64,000 bases of DNA from Siphonodentalium dalli (GCA_032622095.1 CP136069.1:9254036-9318035); one strand, 5' to 3'; numbered from the stretch's first letter, positions 21,691-34,321 are shown. The notes: generated by a model not told the origin, from the sequence alone. Made by a program: numbers and translations.

Positions 21691-24600
21691 GTGTCTATAT
21701 GCCCATAGAGATCATACCCCATCAGTGTCTATAAGCCCATAGAGATCATACCCCATCAGTGTCTATATGCCCATAGAGATCATACCCCATCAGTGTATAT
21801 ATGCCCATAGAGATCATACCCCATCAGTGTCTATATGCCCATAGAGATCATACCCCATCAGTGTATATATGCCCATAGAGATCATACCCCACCAGTGTTT
21901 ATATGTACATAGAGATCATACCCCATCAGTGTCTATATGCCCTTAGAGATCATACCCCATCAGTGTCTATATGCCCATAGAGATCATACACCATCAGTGT
22001 ATATATGCCCACAGAGATCATACCCCATCAGTGTATATATGCCCATAGAGATCATACACCATCAGTGTATATATGCCCACAGAGATCATACCCCATCAGT
22101 GTCTATATGCCCATAGAGATACCCCATCAGTGTATATATGCCCATAGAGATCATACCCCATCAGTGTATATATGCCCATAGAGATCATACCCCATCAGTG
22201 TATATATGCCCATAGAGATCATACCCCATCAGTGTCTATATGCCCTTAGAGATCATACCCCATCAGTGTCTATATGCCCATATAGATCATACACCATCAG
22301 TGTCTATATGCCCATATAGATCATACCCCATCAGTGTCTATATGCCCATAGAGATCATACCCCATCAGTGTCTATATGCCCATAGAGATCATACACCATC
22401 AGTGTATATATGCACATAGAGATCATACACCATCGGTGTCTATATTCCCATAGAGATCATACCCCATCAGTGTCTATATGCCCATATAGATCATACACCA
22501 TCAGTGTCTATATGCACATAGAGATCATACCCCATCAGTGTCTATATGCCCATATAGATCATACCCCATCAGTGTCTATATGCCCATAGAGATCATACCC
22601 CATCAGTGTCTATATGCCCATAGAGATCATACACCATCAGTGTATATATGCCCATAGAGATCATACCCCATCAGTGTATATATGCCCATAGAGATCATAC
22701 ACCATCAGTGTATATATGCCCATAGAGATCATACCCCATCAGTGTCTATATGCCCATATAGATCATACCCCATCAGTGTCTATATGCACATAGAGATCAT
22801 ACCCCAACAGTGTCTATATGCCCATAGAGATCATACCCCATCAGTGTCTATATGCCCATAGAGATCATACCCCATCAGTGTCTATATGCCCATAGAGATC
22901 ATACCCCATCAGTGTATATATGCCCATAGAGATCATACCCCATCAGTGTATATATGAACATAGAGATCATACCCCATCAGTGTCTATATGCCCATAGAGA
23001 TCATACCCCATCAGTGTATATATGCCCATAGAGATCATACCCCATCAGTGTATATATGCCCATAGAGATCATACACCATCAGTGTCTATATTCCCATAGA
23101 GATCATACCCCATCAGTGTCTATATGCCCATATAGATCATACACCATCAGTGTCTATATGCACATAGAGATCATACCCCATCAGTGTCTATATGCCCATA
23201 TAGATCATACCCCATCAGTGTCTATATGCCCATAGAGATCATACCCCATCAGTGTCTATATGCCCATAGAGATCATACACCATCAGTGTATATATGCCCA
23301 TAGAGATCATACCCCATCAGTGTCTATATGCCCATAGAGATCATACACCATCAGTGTATATATGCCCATAGAGATCATACCCCATCAGTGTCTATATGCC
23401 CATATAGATCATACCCCATCAGTGTCTATATGCACATAGAGATCATACCCCAACAGTGTCTATATGCCCATAGAGATCATACCCCATCAGTGTCTATATG
23501 CCCATAGAGATCATACCCCATCAGTGTCTATATGCCCATAGAGATCATACCCCATCAGTGTATATATGCCCATAGAGATCATACCCCATCAGTGTATATA
23601 TGAACATAGAGATCATACCCCATCAGTGTCTATATGCCCATAGAGATCATACCCCATCAGTGTATATATGCCCATAGAGATCATACCCCATCAGTGTATA
23701 TATGCCCATAGAGATCATACCCCATCAGTGCCTATATGCCCATAGAGATCATACCCCATCAGTGTCTATATGCCCATAGAGATCATACCCCATCAGTGTC
23801 TATATGCCCATAGAGATCATACCCCATCAGTGTCTATATGCCCATAGAGATCATACCCCATCAGTGTATATATGCCCATAGAGATCATACACCATCAGTG
23901 TCTATATGCCCATAGAGATCATACCCCATCAGTGTCTATATGCCCATAGAGATCATACACCATCAGTGTCTATATGCCCATAGAGATCATACCCCATCAG
24001 TGTCTATATGCCCATAGAGATCATACACCATCAGTGTCTATATGCCCATAGAGATCATACACCATCAGTGTCTATATGCCCATAGAGATCATACCCCATC
24101 AGTGTCTATATGCCCATAGAGATCATACCCCATCAGTGTATATATGCCCATAGAGATCATACCCCATCAGTGTCTATATGCCCATAGAGATCATACCCCA
24201 TCAGTGTCTATATGCCCATAGAGATCATACCCCATCAGTGTCTATATGCCCATAGAGATCATACCCCATCAGTGTCTATATGCCCATAGAGATCATACCC
24301 CATCAGTGTATATATGCCCATATAGATCATACCCCATCAGTGTATATATGCCCATAGAGATCATACCCATCAGTGCCTATATGCTCATAGAGATCATACC
24401 CCATCAGTGTCTATATGCCCATAGAGATCATACCCCATCAGTGTCTATATGCCCATAGAGATCATACCCCATCAGTGTCTATATGCCCATAGAGATCATA
24501 CCCCATCAGTGTATATATGCCCATATAGATCATACACCATCAGTGTCTATATGCCCATAGAGATCATACCCCATCAGTGTCTATATGCCCATAGAGATCA

Positions 24601-24883
24601 TACACCATCAGTGTCTATATGCCCATAGAGATCATACCCCATCAGTGTCTATATGCCCATAGAGATCATACACCATCAGTGTCTATATGCCCATAGAGAT
24701 CATACACCATCAGTGTCTATATGCCCATAGAGATCATACCCCATCAGTGTCTATATGCCCATAGAGATCATACCCCATCAGTGTCTATATGCCCATAGAG
24801 ATCATACCCCATCAGTGTCTATATGCCCATAGAGATCATACCCCATCAGTGTATATATGCCCATAGAGATCATACCCCATCAG
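21691..24883. repeat. 34-bp minisatellite, about 94 copies, in the EGF intron
   Basis: Head-to-tail copies of a 34-bp unit with the core GCCCATAGAGATCATACCCC. Variants occur at the CTATAT/TATATAT and CCCC/ACAC positions, and a higher-order block is repeated (for example 22420-22980 against 23080-23640). The unit matches a single-copy segment in the introns after the other EGF exons (about 29046-29085, 29474-29513, 29902-29941). The array therefore arose from ordinary intron sequence. Confidence 0.95.
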
Positions 24884-25109
24884 ATAAGATTTTGGGAACG
24901 TGTCCATTTTTTGACAGGGACGTTTATAAGATTGAAAATATATCTATTTATATATATATTTGTCCCCACATCCGGTTGTAGCTAGCAATCTGATTGGCTA
25001 CAACGCCAAGTTTAAATCACCATGTTCCCCGTCAACCTTGACAGCGGGGTATATAATAAGAGAACGTGCGCGAAACATCTGCGGTCAGATTCTCGTAGCC
25101 CGTTTATAT
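24884..25109. other. Intron remainder after the satellite
   Basis: The first 55 bp (GGGAACGTGT..., GACAGGG, TTTATAA) continue the homology to the sister EGF introns beyond the repeat unit, confirming common descent. The stretch from 25061 is the left arm of a 2.3 kb-spaced inverted repeat. Confidence 0.7.
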
Positions 25110-25680
25110 ATAACCATGGGTATATCAGGGGGGGGTGAAAAAAAATTCCGGCACGTATGCCGGGGTGGGTGGGTGGTCAAAGCCACCAACAAGCAATTTT
25201 TTCCGCAACTAAAAAAATATTTCCTGCTTGTTTTTCAGTGTTTTGGCAATGAGTTGGGCTTCAAAACCACTTTGAATGAGAGAAATAATGTAATTCTAAC
25301 TGTAAACTGACTGCAGGCAGTTATTGTGTTGTATTTTGTTGCAAATTTTGAAATCCAAGATGGCCGCTGGCAGCCATGTTTTTTTGGCCGAATGACCTCA
25401 AAATGACTCATTCCTATTTACATGTCCATGTTAACATCCATGATAAAAAGTATGCACAGATATTCATATACAGCTGTTTACAGTGAATTTCCCCCCGCAA
25501 ATCTCTGTTTTAGTGTTAAAAGGGGGGGGTGTGTCAAAAAATGGTCGGAAAAAATTGCCGAAAACGGAAAAAAAATTGGCGGTGGGGGTGGGTGGGTACA
25601 AAAAATGATCGAAAGGGAAAAAATGCCATACGTGCCTGAATTTTTTTCCGACCCCCCCCCCCCCCCCGGGTATATGCGAG
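25110..25680. repeat. Inverted repeat with poly(G)/poly(C) tracts
   Basis: About 25128-25160 is the inverse of about 25624-25670: G-run, an A-run with TTCCGGCACGTATG on the left, and CATACGTGCCTGAA, a T-run and a C-run of 17 on the right. A GGTGGGGGTGGGTGGG stretch lies inside at 25581-25597. Overlapping frames of about 100 codons on both strands follow these low-complexity tracts and are not genes. Confidence 0.75.
25325..25450. repeat. Copy of an AAATCCAAGATGGC dispersed repeat
   Basis: Shares GAAATCCAAGATGGC, GGCAGCCATGTTTT, GAATGACC, AATGACTCATTCC and CATCCATGA in order with the repeats at 62820-63260. Confidence 0.8.
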
Positions 25681-27384
25681 ATATACACAATGAAAACACA
25701 CTCCACAGTTTGGATCGATAAGCCTTGCCCTGTGTATTTTGATGTTGCGTTTTTTGACAATCGGTCTTCCGTATCATTTCTACAACACAATTATCGTCTT
25801 ACTTGCAGCACGACTTTACCGTGTGATCGCTACGGAAGCGTTTTCATTCAGAGTATGGTCAATATATTGCCGCCAGTGCAGTGTATTCTCGGATAGAAAA
25901 CAAATAGGCACCTGTCGAAAGCAGAAACTAAGTCGCGAGTGGCACCTCTGTTGAGTTTGCGATATTTGGCGCTCGGGATTTGGCTAGATGGTTTTCGTTT
26001 GAGTGGTCTCCACCTTGGAATTTCAAACTGCACCCCACCCATTGAACCACACCAAACTCACAAGTTTGCGTAATTCAATTTGCACACCCCCGGTGCTTTG
26101 ATTTTCCCCAAATGTTCCCTCACAGACTGCTAGATAGTCCTATTATAAATGGACCAGTAGTATTGTGGCCACTGGCCATGCAGGGAGATGAAAAGGTTGG
26201 TTCGGCCCAGTATGAGATTTAAAAATCCTGACATCTGGTGGTATAACGCCAGACAAATTTACACCCCGATTTATTTGTTCGTAAATTAATTAGCAAGTAA
26301 CTACTGGCAAGGACACAGAACACACGGGTCGGCCGATTGATAGGCCCCGATGTGAGAACATTTTGAAAATCTGAACATGAAAATTTGACAATCCTAGCAT
26401 CTAGACTGGCCTCAAGCTTTCCAATTCGGGGAAATTTTTAACCTTAGGTTTGAAATTTGCCAACTGATGCCCATTTCAGTCCAGAATTTTGCAAATGAAA
26501 GGGAAATATGCAAATGTTGGTCTAAAAACAACTAATTCGTCACTAAGAAATTGTTGGAAAATCAAACTACGAGAACAATTTCAACCTAATTTTGGTGTGA
26601 ATTTTCCAATTAATGTTGCATTAGGTTTGACTACAGTTGGGTGTACGACCCCTGCATAACCACCCCTGTCAACACGCCCCTGCTTGGCACCCCATGCTAA
26701 GAGCGCGGTCTTGCATTCACTGAAGACGAGAAATCGTCGATACTAAATTATGTTGGGTGGCACCCGTGGAGGAGTCAGGGGGCTACAATCCCCACCCCTG
26801 TCGGGGGGGGATAGCCACCCCGTCGATGAGCTATGCAATGGTCAACCCGGTAGCCAAAGCACACCCCCTGTCGGGGAATCGTATAGCCCATGTGGGGATA
26901 TCCTGGCACCACCCCTGTTTGAAATCATATATAAATTTTAAAGGAGAAGACCGCATATGGAGCAGATATCAAGGGAAAATGAGCTCTCATAACCACAAAA
27001 TACACTAAAGACATCCAAATAAACCCAAATTGAATGCAGTCGCATATTTCGTATTTTTTGGTATCGGTCTGTTGGCCTCTCTATATCATATAAATACTTT
27101 TTCTAAAACCCCTTAAACCAACTCGACGTGCGATTTCCCTGCGCTCCTGTTGCGCAAATTCTAGTATAAAAAGTGCGTCTATTTCAGACAAAGTTCAAAC
27201 AGTAAATATGACAAGACATAGAAACCGCTCATCTCATTACCAATCTAACAACTAACAACACTAGTGGAACATGATTACCGCTCAAAGCAATAACACCGGG
27301 CACCATATTACGGACAACCACAGACACACACACCATGGATAAATACACGGTCAACAGAACGGCGTTTTTTTTTGTACGATTATA
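25681..27384. other. Unassigned intronic sequence
   Basis: No exon was recognised. A C/G-rich block at 26640-26920 repeats short phrases such as CACCCCTGTC and CCCTGTCGGGG. Its open frames have no known motif. Confidence 0.4.
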
Positions 27385-27461
27385 TCTGGCATATACCCAT
27401 GGTTATATATAAACGGGCTACGAGCATCTGACCGCTGGGGTATATGAGCACGTGAAACATC

Positions 27462-28886
27462 GTGGGTATATGAATGACCCTTGAACTGACAGTTTCCACC
27501 AATCGTGACTTTGCCTTCGCACGTCGAGTTTGACGTCACTTGACGCCATATCCTTAGGTCGGCTACTGAATAAATCTTATTGGTGTGAATTATTCGGAGA
27601 ACCTATGAAAAACACACTTGAATTAAAGGCTATTATTTTGTCACAAAAACTTTATCACCGGCAACATCGTGGGATACACGTAGATGTAATACTTGGGTGT
27701 CTCTTTTTGAACTCATCGGCCTCGGCTCCGCCTCGGGGTTCAAAATCGACATGCAGGTATTAAATATCCATATACCCCAGAAGAGAACTAATAAAAATAC
27801 TAAGTCGCGTCACCGTGTAACACCAGCACAGAGTCACACTTGATCAATCTTACACAAGTTCTTTCACATACATACATTCACACAGACACTTCATTGTCCG
27901 CGAGACTGGTTGAAAACAAGCAGACACTAAAAACTTTATCATAAATTAAAGTGTAATATATCAACACACCGTAGTGTTGAGGCATCACAGTCCATTAATT
28001 ACCACCCCAGCGACGAGGAATATCACAGACCCTGCTTTCTACTTATATCGGTCGAAAGTTAATCGTGGTAACATTATTTCATTGTAACTTTTAATTATCA
28101 ACCTATTCAACCATTTTCATTGGAATTAGCACACATTTTCTGAGTACATAATTGATGAATAACTATATTCATTATAGTCCATATTTGAACTGGTGGAGTG
28201 TGATCTCTATTGGTGTACGCCATGTGTAGAGGTGCATGGCATGATATAGAGACGATGTTGAAGCACAACGATCATAACATTTCTTTGACCGGATACGTTG
28301 AGAACTAACTGACACGTGTCAGGCATTAACAAGTGTTAACTGACAATAGTGATAAACAGTTCATTATATTCCTATTGTATAACCTACGAAGTATATTGTT
28401 ATTCCATATTGGGCTGTTTGTCGTTTAACTGGAAATAATCGGAAACCATAGTGGCAGTAGAATCGCAAAATGTCTAGGGTAGGTTAGACACATAAGTACA
28501 GCTCATTGTGGAAGTACCGAATTTCGGGTCATCATTTCTTTACGGGGTTATCGCCCTTTTAAGAACAGTATTAATCATTTCCAGTTAGCTCAAGCGGGAA
28601 CACCGTGACCATTTCAAGCCAATCCACGTACACCAAAATGACTATGTCAAAACATTAGTGCACTGCACACGAAGTCTGAATGAGTCCAAACCTCCTCAGA
28701 AACCCAAGTCCAGCTACAATCGCATGCGGTCGCCAAAGGGTCTGCTGCCCGGCAGTGCAAATTGGCATGGGCTTAGCGTTGCATTGCCTATGTATAATAC
28801 ATGTTGTATGTTGTTGCCGTAACAGGCTGTATGAATGCATCCTTAAATTATGCGATCATATCTGCATCAGTTGTTTACCCTTTCAG
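27462..28886. other. Unassigned intronic sequence
   Basis: No coding feature. The last 100 bp resembles the region before exon 1 (AATTATGTGATCAT against AATTATGCGATCAT, then CAGTTGTTTAC and a TTTCAG acceptor), evidence of a shared ancestral intron. Confidence 0.4.
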
Positions 28887-29000
28887 ACATTGACGAATGT
28901 GAATCATCTCCTTGCCAGAACGCGGGAACTTGTACTGATGCGGCTAATTCATACACATGTGATTGTTCATCCGGATATACTGGCGCCGGTTGTGCAATAG
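28887..29000 (+). CDS. Calcium-binding EGF-like domain exon 2
   Basis: A 114-bp, phase 1-1 exon with acceptor TACCCTTTCAG and donor ATAG|GTACGT. It encodes (D)[15 protein letters not shown], then TDAANSYT, then [14 protein letters not shown], with cysteine spacing 4-5-8-1-8. DIDEC plus the Asp two residues after C3 and the Tyr before C4 match the calcium-binding EGF consensus, with that Asp in the hydroxylation position. The protein part is extracellular. It is first of four tandem exon-plus-intron units. Whether the gene is expressed cannot be told from sequence. Confidence 0.9.
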   Translation, partial: TLTNVNHLLARTRELVLMRLIHTHVIVHPDILAPVVQ

Positions 29001-29314
29001 GTACGTGAGCTAACGTAGATCATGCCACTATTATTCATAGATATGAACTGTGGCTGTCCCTCTGTAGAGATCATACCTCACCAGTTCAAAATCTGGGAAT
29101 GTGTTAATATTGTGACAGGGAAATTTATAACATTGAACAAAAACTGTGCATGTAATAGATATATATCATTATTTCCTCCAGCTATGAGAGTATGGCATAC
29201 AAGGTATATGTTGCAATCATATTACATGTATAACATTCTAGAATGCAATGTAAATAATAAGTCTCGCCACCACGAAACAACAGAACGCGTTAAAACATTT
29301 GTTTACCCTTTCAG

Positions 29315-29428
29315 ACATTGACGAATGTGAATCATCTCCTTGCCAGAACGCGGGAACTTGTACTGATGCGGTTAATGCATACACATGTGCTTGTTCATCC
29401 GGATATGCTGGCGCCGGTTGTGCAATAG
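29315..29428 (+). CDS. Calcium-binding EGF-like domain exon 3
   Basis: A 114-bp, phase 1-1 exon exactly 428 bp after exon 2, with the same acceptor and donor. It encodes the same domain with a few replacements (DAVNAYT in the C3-C4 loop, CACSSGYAG after C4). The intron after it (314 bp) is almost identical to the one before, so the duplication unit is exon plus intron and is young or homogenised. Confidence 0.9.
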   Translation, partial: TLTNVNHLLARTRELVLMRLMHTHVLVHPDMLAPVVQ

Positions 29429-29742
29429 GTACGTGAGCTAACGTAGATCATGCCACTATTATTCATAGATATGAACTGTGGCTGTTCCTCTGTAGAGATC
29501 ATACCTCACCAGTTCAAAATCTGGGAATGTGTTAATATTGTGACAGGGAAATTTATAACATTGAACAAACACTGTGCATGTAATAGATATATATCTGTAT
29601 TTCCTCCAGCTATGAGAGTATGGCATACATGGTATATGTTGCAATCATATTACATGTATAACATTCTAGAATGCAATGTAAATAATAAGTCTCGCCACCA
29701 CGAAACAACAGAACGCATTAAAACATTTGTTTACCCTTTCAG

Positions 29743-29856
29743 ACATTGACGAATGTGAATCATCTCCTTGCCAGAACGCGGGAACTTGTACTGATGCGGT
29801 TAATGCATACACATGTGATTGTTCATCCGGATATACTGGCGCCGGTTGTGCAATAG
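29743..29856 (+). CDS. Calcium-binding EGF-like domain exon 4
   Basis: A 114-bp, phase 1-1 exon again 428 bp on. It combines the DAVNAYT loop of exon 3 with the CDCSSGYTG ending of exon 2, a mosaic pattern that suggests gene conversion or unequal crossing-over among units. All six cysteines and the calcium-binding residues are present. Confidence 0.9.
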   Translation, partial: TLTNVNHLLARTRELVLMRLMHTHVIVHPDILAPVVQ

Positions 29857-30164
29857 GTACGTGAGCTAACGTAGATCATGCCACTATTATTCATAGATAT
29901 GAACTGTGGCTGTTCCTCTGTAGAGATCATACCTCACCTGTTCAAAATCTGGCAATGTGTTAATATTGTGACAGGGAAATTTATAACATTGAATAAACAC
30001 TGTGCATGTAATAGATATATATCTTTATTTCCTCCAGCTATGAGAGTATGGCATACAAGGTACATCTTACAATCATATTATAACATACTAGAATGCAAGG
30101 TGAATAATAAGTATCGCCACCACGAAACAACAGAACGCATTAAAACATTTGTTTATCCTTTCAG

Positions 30165-30278
30165 ACATTGACGAATGTGAATCAAATCCTTGCCAGAACG
30201 GAGGAACTTGTACTGACGCGGTTAGTTCGTACACATGTGCTTGTGCATCCGGGTACGCTGGTACCGACTGTGAAATAG
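30165..30278 (+). CDS. Calcium-binding EGF-like domain exon 5
   Basis: A 114-bp, phase 1-1 exon, 422 bp after exon 4. It encodes DIDECESNPCQNGGTC, then TDAVSSYT, then CACASGYAGTDCEI, the most diverged of the four tandem units. In its second half it is closer to exon 1 (CACASGY). Donor ATAG|GTACGT. No further exon of the tandem set follows. The next phase-compatible exon I recognise is the lectin exon at 41344, 11 kb away. Confidence 0.9.
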   Translation, partial: TLTNVNQILARTEELVLTRLVRTHVLVHPGTLVPTVK

Positions 30279-33200
30279 GTACGTTAGCTAGAATAAAAAT
30301 CTGAAAAATCGCTCACTATGTGATACCAGCATGAAATTTGTCAAGAATGATCAGTGTAAAGTACTGAACAATAATTCCGATCAAACAGTCAGCAGGATTA
30401 GACAGATTCAAAATGGACCCCATTTAAAAAAATGACCGCCATTTTCTGCTTGTGTTCAACATGTAAGGTATATCAGTTCGTTTTAGATTTTGTTTGGTTG
30501 TCACATGAATTTAGAAACTCACACACATGAAGTTAATTAAGCAGTAATAGAATACAGTACGAAGAGATTGTCCCGCATAAAATCAACATTTTATTATATT
30601 TATACTTAACCCTTTATTTACTAAATAGATTCTCCCATTCCGTTATTGTTGCTCCTTAAATAAATAGATTCTCCCATTCCGTTATTCGTGCTCCTTAAAT
30701 ATATCTTTTAAATGTTTGATATTTACATTTTATAGGTTTTTACATCTTCACATATGAAATCTAGGCCAATATATGACAGAGCAATAGAAGAGTCATTGAT
30801 ACATTTGGGTCTGTTTAAATCTAAAAATTCAGTGGTGCACAAGTAATTTCGATAGTTATTTTCAAGATTCATTAAACCGTTTATTAATGTTTAGTGTCGA
30901 TTGAGATACTGGGCCATATGACAACGATGGTCTTTTGGTATGGATGAAAGATCGCGCAACGGGTTTGTTCGAATAGCAAATAATAGCACTTGATATAGAA
31001 GCATCAGTATCAACCAGCAACAACAAACCAACAAACCTGGTCCGACTCACTAAGTATACCCTCCCTTTACTTGGAAACACTTATGGACAGCTTATGGTAG
31101 TTTATGACAGCATGATCCTTACTGATCCTTACCGGGAACCCCTACATGTATATATACAGGGTTATGGGTTGGCAGCATGATCCTTACTGATTCTTACCGG
31201 GAACGCCTACATGTATATATACAGGGTTATGGGTTGGCAGCATAATGTCGCTATTTGATATAGTTTCAATTGTTAAGGGGTCTCCATGCATAGCATGTCT
31301 CCAGATTTTGGAAAGAGCATTCTCAACAAGTATACAAATTGAAATAACTGCCATAAAAAGTACACAGCTTCAAGAATGTTAACAGAATGTTAACTGTGTT
31401 CTCGAAAATTGTGAACAGCCATTTGTAAGAACTGATATAAACATATGGGCGTTATGTCATTTGTCTATAGCCTGATCTCTAGATGACCAATTGTGTATAC
31501 ATTAACACTATGTATACTATTGTGGCCTAGTTAAAATGTATTGCTCCTTGAGTGAACACGCATGCGTACCAACATTTATATGCATTGGGCTGGTCCTTCA
31601 TTTATACTAACATTTATATGAAAATTAATTTGTATACATGCTGAGAACGTTCTTCCCAAAATTTCCCTTAAAACATATATGATCAAAGTCATCTTTTCGA
31701 CAGTTTTATTGTTATATAATATGCATGATGTGGGCTTCGATGCATGTAGCATATATTCCTTCAGGTGGTATACTAACAATTAAGTAGTTTTCTGTATAGG
31801 TCCACCTAAACATTCCACATATAGAGATATATAGGCTATGCGTGGAAACTCTTTATGATTTAGAAGACAATGAATACTAGCGATTTTACGCACAATACAT
31901 GTATACTGTAATGATTCCATCAAATGTAAGGAACAATTAGGTTATTTTTGCAAAATTATATGGAAACAGAAGACTTGCCTTTTTATTGAGCCGATCAAAC
32001 AAAGTGGTATTTTGTTATTATATTGAAGGGGTCTACTTCAGCTTACAACAAATCAAGGACTATGAAAATGAACCATGATTGTCGATTGTTTTCTCAATTA
32101 TTCTCTCCACGATAAACAAGAGAATGTGTCTTTTTGAGTTGTTTAGTATGGAAATAGGACTTTCCTGGCGTTTAATACACTACCAACAGAAAATATATAA
32201 AAAATTGTCACTCAATGTGGAAGTCTCCAGCAAAACTATAGCTACAACCCCTCTCCCGTCGCGCATTTATCCAACTGTACATCAGTCTATATTTTCATTC
32301 ATGTACCGAAAGTTTTAAAAACGCAAGACTACATACCTCTTATTTTATGTTGGTGGTCTTTCTGTGAATAAGATTCAGATTTGTTCAAAATGATGTCCGC
32401 TACTCAAATAGGGGATGAACCTGGGGTGTAATTCGTCTTCTCTCAAATGACGCAGTGAAGCCTAGAACATTTGTTATGAAACCATTTGCCTTTGTCCCAT
32501 TTGCCTTCGATCTTTATTTGCCTTCCCGTCTTTATTCAGCATCAGAGTGGCCTCCGGCCTGTGTGGGCTTCGCGCTTATTTTGATCTTAAACCGAGCCGC
32601 CGTCATTCAGTGGCTTTGCGCACATTTCGATCGTTTAAATATATGGCTTAAACAAAATTGATAAATTAAAATTAAAAAACAATTATTTTTTTTAGATTGA
32701 GCTTCTTGCTCAATTTTTTTTTTTTTATTATTTATTTAATTAAAATTGTTTTGATCAAAATGTTTGAAAAACTAACGCCGTTATTACCTTCGCCAGGGTA
32801 CCCGGAGTCTCCTCCACATTGGGTAGAAATCTCAGTGTCCAGGGATCTGGGAGAAAAATCCGAACAGAAAACGGACACATCCTACACTTTTATATACAAT
32901 CATGTATATAGAAATGAGTTAAATGTTATGATATTATACGGCCAATTGACAACACAGTGTATCATATATGCATCAGCACTTCTACTTATGGCATCGCGTC
33001 TGCGGTGCGTGTGACTCCGGTCACTAGATCTTGCTTATCACGGGATATGTGGCCCGTGCGCATGACTTTTCACATCAAGTGCATATCCATAGCAATACCA
33101 TAGTAACATATGTTACTAGTTACGTTTTCGTGTGACTCAACCTGTCTAACATGGTGCTTAACAAAAACGAAGCAACGAACTAACTTTACAAAAACCATAA

Positions 33201-33700
33201 AATTGAAATCGATAAATCAAATTTAACATTAAACCTTCATTTTTTAGTATGGACGACATGTTGAGCATTTCCATTCGTCGGAAAACCAGGAACTAGCCAT
33301 ACAATATTTGAAGATGTTTTTAGGGTTACAGGCATTAATTTCAAAACCTGTTTTACATTTTTATTCAGATAACATGTTTTAACCAAGATGTACCATCAAA
33401 CAAAATCTTAATTGATTTCTTTTATTTTATTTGTATTTTTAGTGGGACATCAATAATTATTTGTGCATTAACTTTTCAATAACACAATGGTATTTATAAA
33501 TCTAGATAATGCATCACATCTGGTTTTAACATTATTTTCAATAGAACATCAAAGCTAATAGTGATGTTAAATTAAAACTTCCATGTTGTTGTAAATTCGG
33601 GTTTGGAAACCTGAATACATCTATATTGAGTGGTTGGCGCAATTTGCGGTTCTGTTTGACAGTTTATTTAATATTGTTGCCAGGCGGAAGGGGGTGTACC
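30279..33700. other. Intergenic or intronic sequence with small local repeats
   Basis: No exon was found. A 48-bp duplication around ATAGATTCTCCCATTCCGTT is at about 30625-30700. A 65-bp tandem duplication (GCATGATCCTTACTG... TATACAGGGTTATGGGTTGG) is at about 31107-31240. Long A and T runs form a weak inverted repeat at 32650-32760. Confidence 0.5.
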
Positions 33701-33940
33701 GTGTATCAGAGTTATTTAGGATATCTTGCTTGCGAGTGGTGTGGTCTGTTTTGGATTTTCGAATAATGGAATAATGGAATTAACTTCGTTGGTTTTCTTG
33801 TTATAAATTTTCAAATCGATCGTGGTGTTGTGTTCTTTCCCTTTAGCGAATAAAGTTGAGACATATAGCCATAACAGGTTTCGTTGTTTAACCCTTATAT
33901 GACGGGAGTTGCGCTGGTGCAGCATTAAATACCCTGTGCC

Positions 33941-34003
33941 ATGCATTCTCTTATATATGCTAGTCTCCCTTAGGGAGCCTCGCTCATATAAGAGAATGCA
34001 TTG
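33941..34003. repeat. Hairpin family H, copy
   Basis: ATGCATTCTCTTATATATGC on the left and its inverse on the right around CTCCCTTAGGGAG. Family H is a working name for a 65-80 bp palindrome that recurs at 34219-34300, 34322-34390, 51902-51966, 52161-52232 and 52311-52386, with a half copy at 63403-63450. Confidence 0.85.
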
Positions 34004-34218
34004 GCTTGCAATGTCAAGGTGTTTCGAAGTTATTTAGGATATCTTGCATGTGAGCGGTGTGGTCTGTTTTGGATTTTTGTATAATGGAATTATCTTCGTT
34101 GGGTTTCTTGTCAAATTATCCAATCGATCGTGGTGTTGTGCTCTTTCCCTTTAACGAATAAGTGGTTTCGTTGTTTAACCCTTATATGACGGGAGATGCG
34201 CTGGTGCAGCATTAAATA

Positions 34219-34300
34219 CCCTATGCCATGCATTCTCTTATATATGCGAGTCCCCCATAGGGAGACTCGCATATATAAGAGAACTCATTGGCACAGGGTA
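34219..34300. repeat. Hairpin family H, copy
   Basis: It begins CCCTATGCCATGCATTCTC and ends with the inverse, CATTGGCACAGGG, around GTCCCCCATAGGGAGAC. Near-perfect palindrome. Confidence 0.85.
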
Positions 34301-34321
34301 TGTCAAGGTAAATATTGTTAG

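Larger units (their letters stand above)
25061..27461. repeat. Widely spaced inverted repeat, arms about 67-77 bp
   Basis: The left arm at 25061-25127 and right arm at 27385-27461 are inverse copies. They share about 34 nearly identical bases that include CTCGTAGCCCGTTTATATAT and ACCATGGGTATAT. The arms enclose G-rich and C-rich tracts and unassigned DNA. They could be two insertions of one element in opposite orientation, or the termini of one. Confidence 0.75.
28887..30278 (+). repeat. Tandem exon-plus-intron duplication, four units of about 428 bp
   Basis: Acceptor positions step 28887, 29315, 29743, 30165. Introns of 314, 314 and 308 bp are nearly identical and even keep matching accidental open frames of 97-99 codons. 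This is direct tandem duplication of one EGF exon with its intron. Confidence 0.95.
33705..34310. repeat. About 315-bp tandem duplication carrying hairpin elements
   Basis: Two copies of a unit start AGTTATTTAGGATATCTTGC (33711 and 34030). They share GTGTGGTCTGTTTTGGATTT, CGATCGTGGTGTTGTG, TTAACCCTTATATGACGGGA and GCGCTGGTGCAGCATTAAAT, and each ends in a palindrome (33941-34003; 34219-34300). A third palindrome follows at 34322-34390. Confidence 0.85.

Noticed and set aside
21691..24883. Regularly spaced repeats that could suggest a CRISPR array
   Set aside because: Units are head-to-tail with no unique spacers, lie in a eukaryotic intron, and the unit is traceable to intron sequence.
25464..25790. 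Overlapping frames of about 100 codons on both strands with Gly/Pro runs
   Set aside because: They cross poly(G)/poly(C) tracts of an inverted repeat, and no domain is visible.
29022..29321. Open frames of about 99 codons repeated at 29022, 29450 and 29878
   Set aside because: They lie in the duplicated introns between EGF exons, between good donor and acceptor sites, and run across the acceptor in the wrong frame. Their similarity comes from the duplication.
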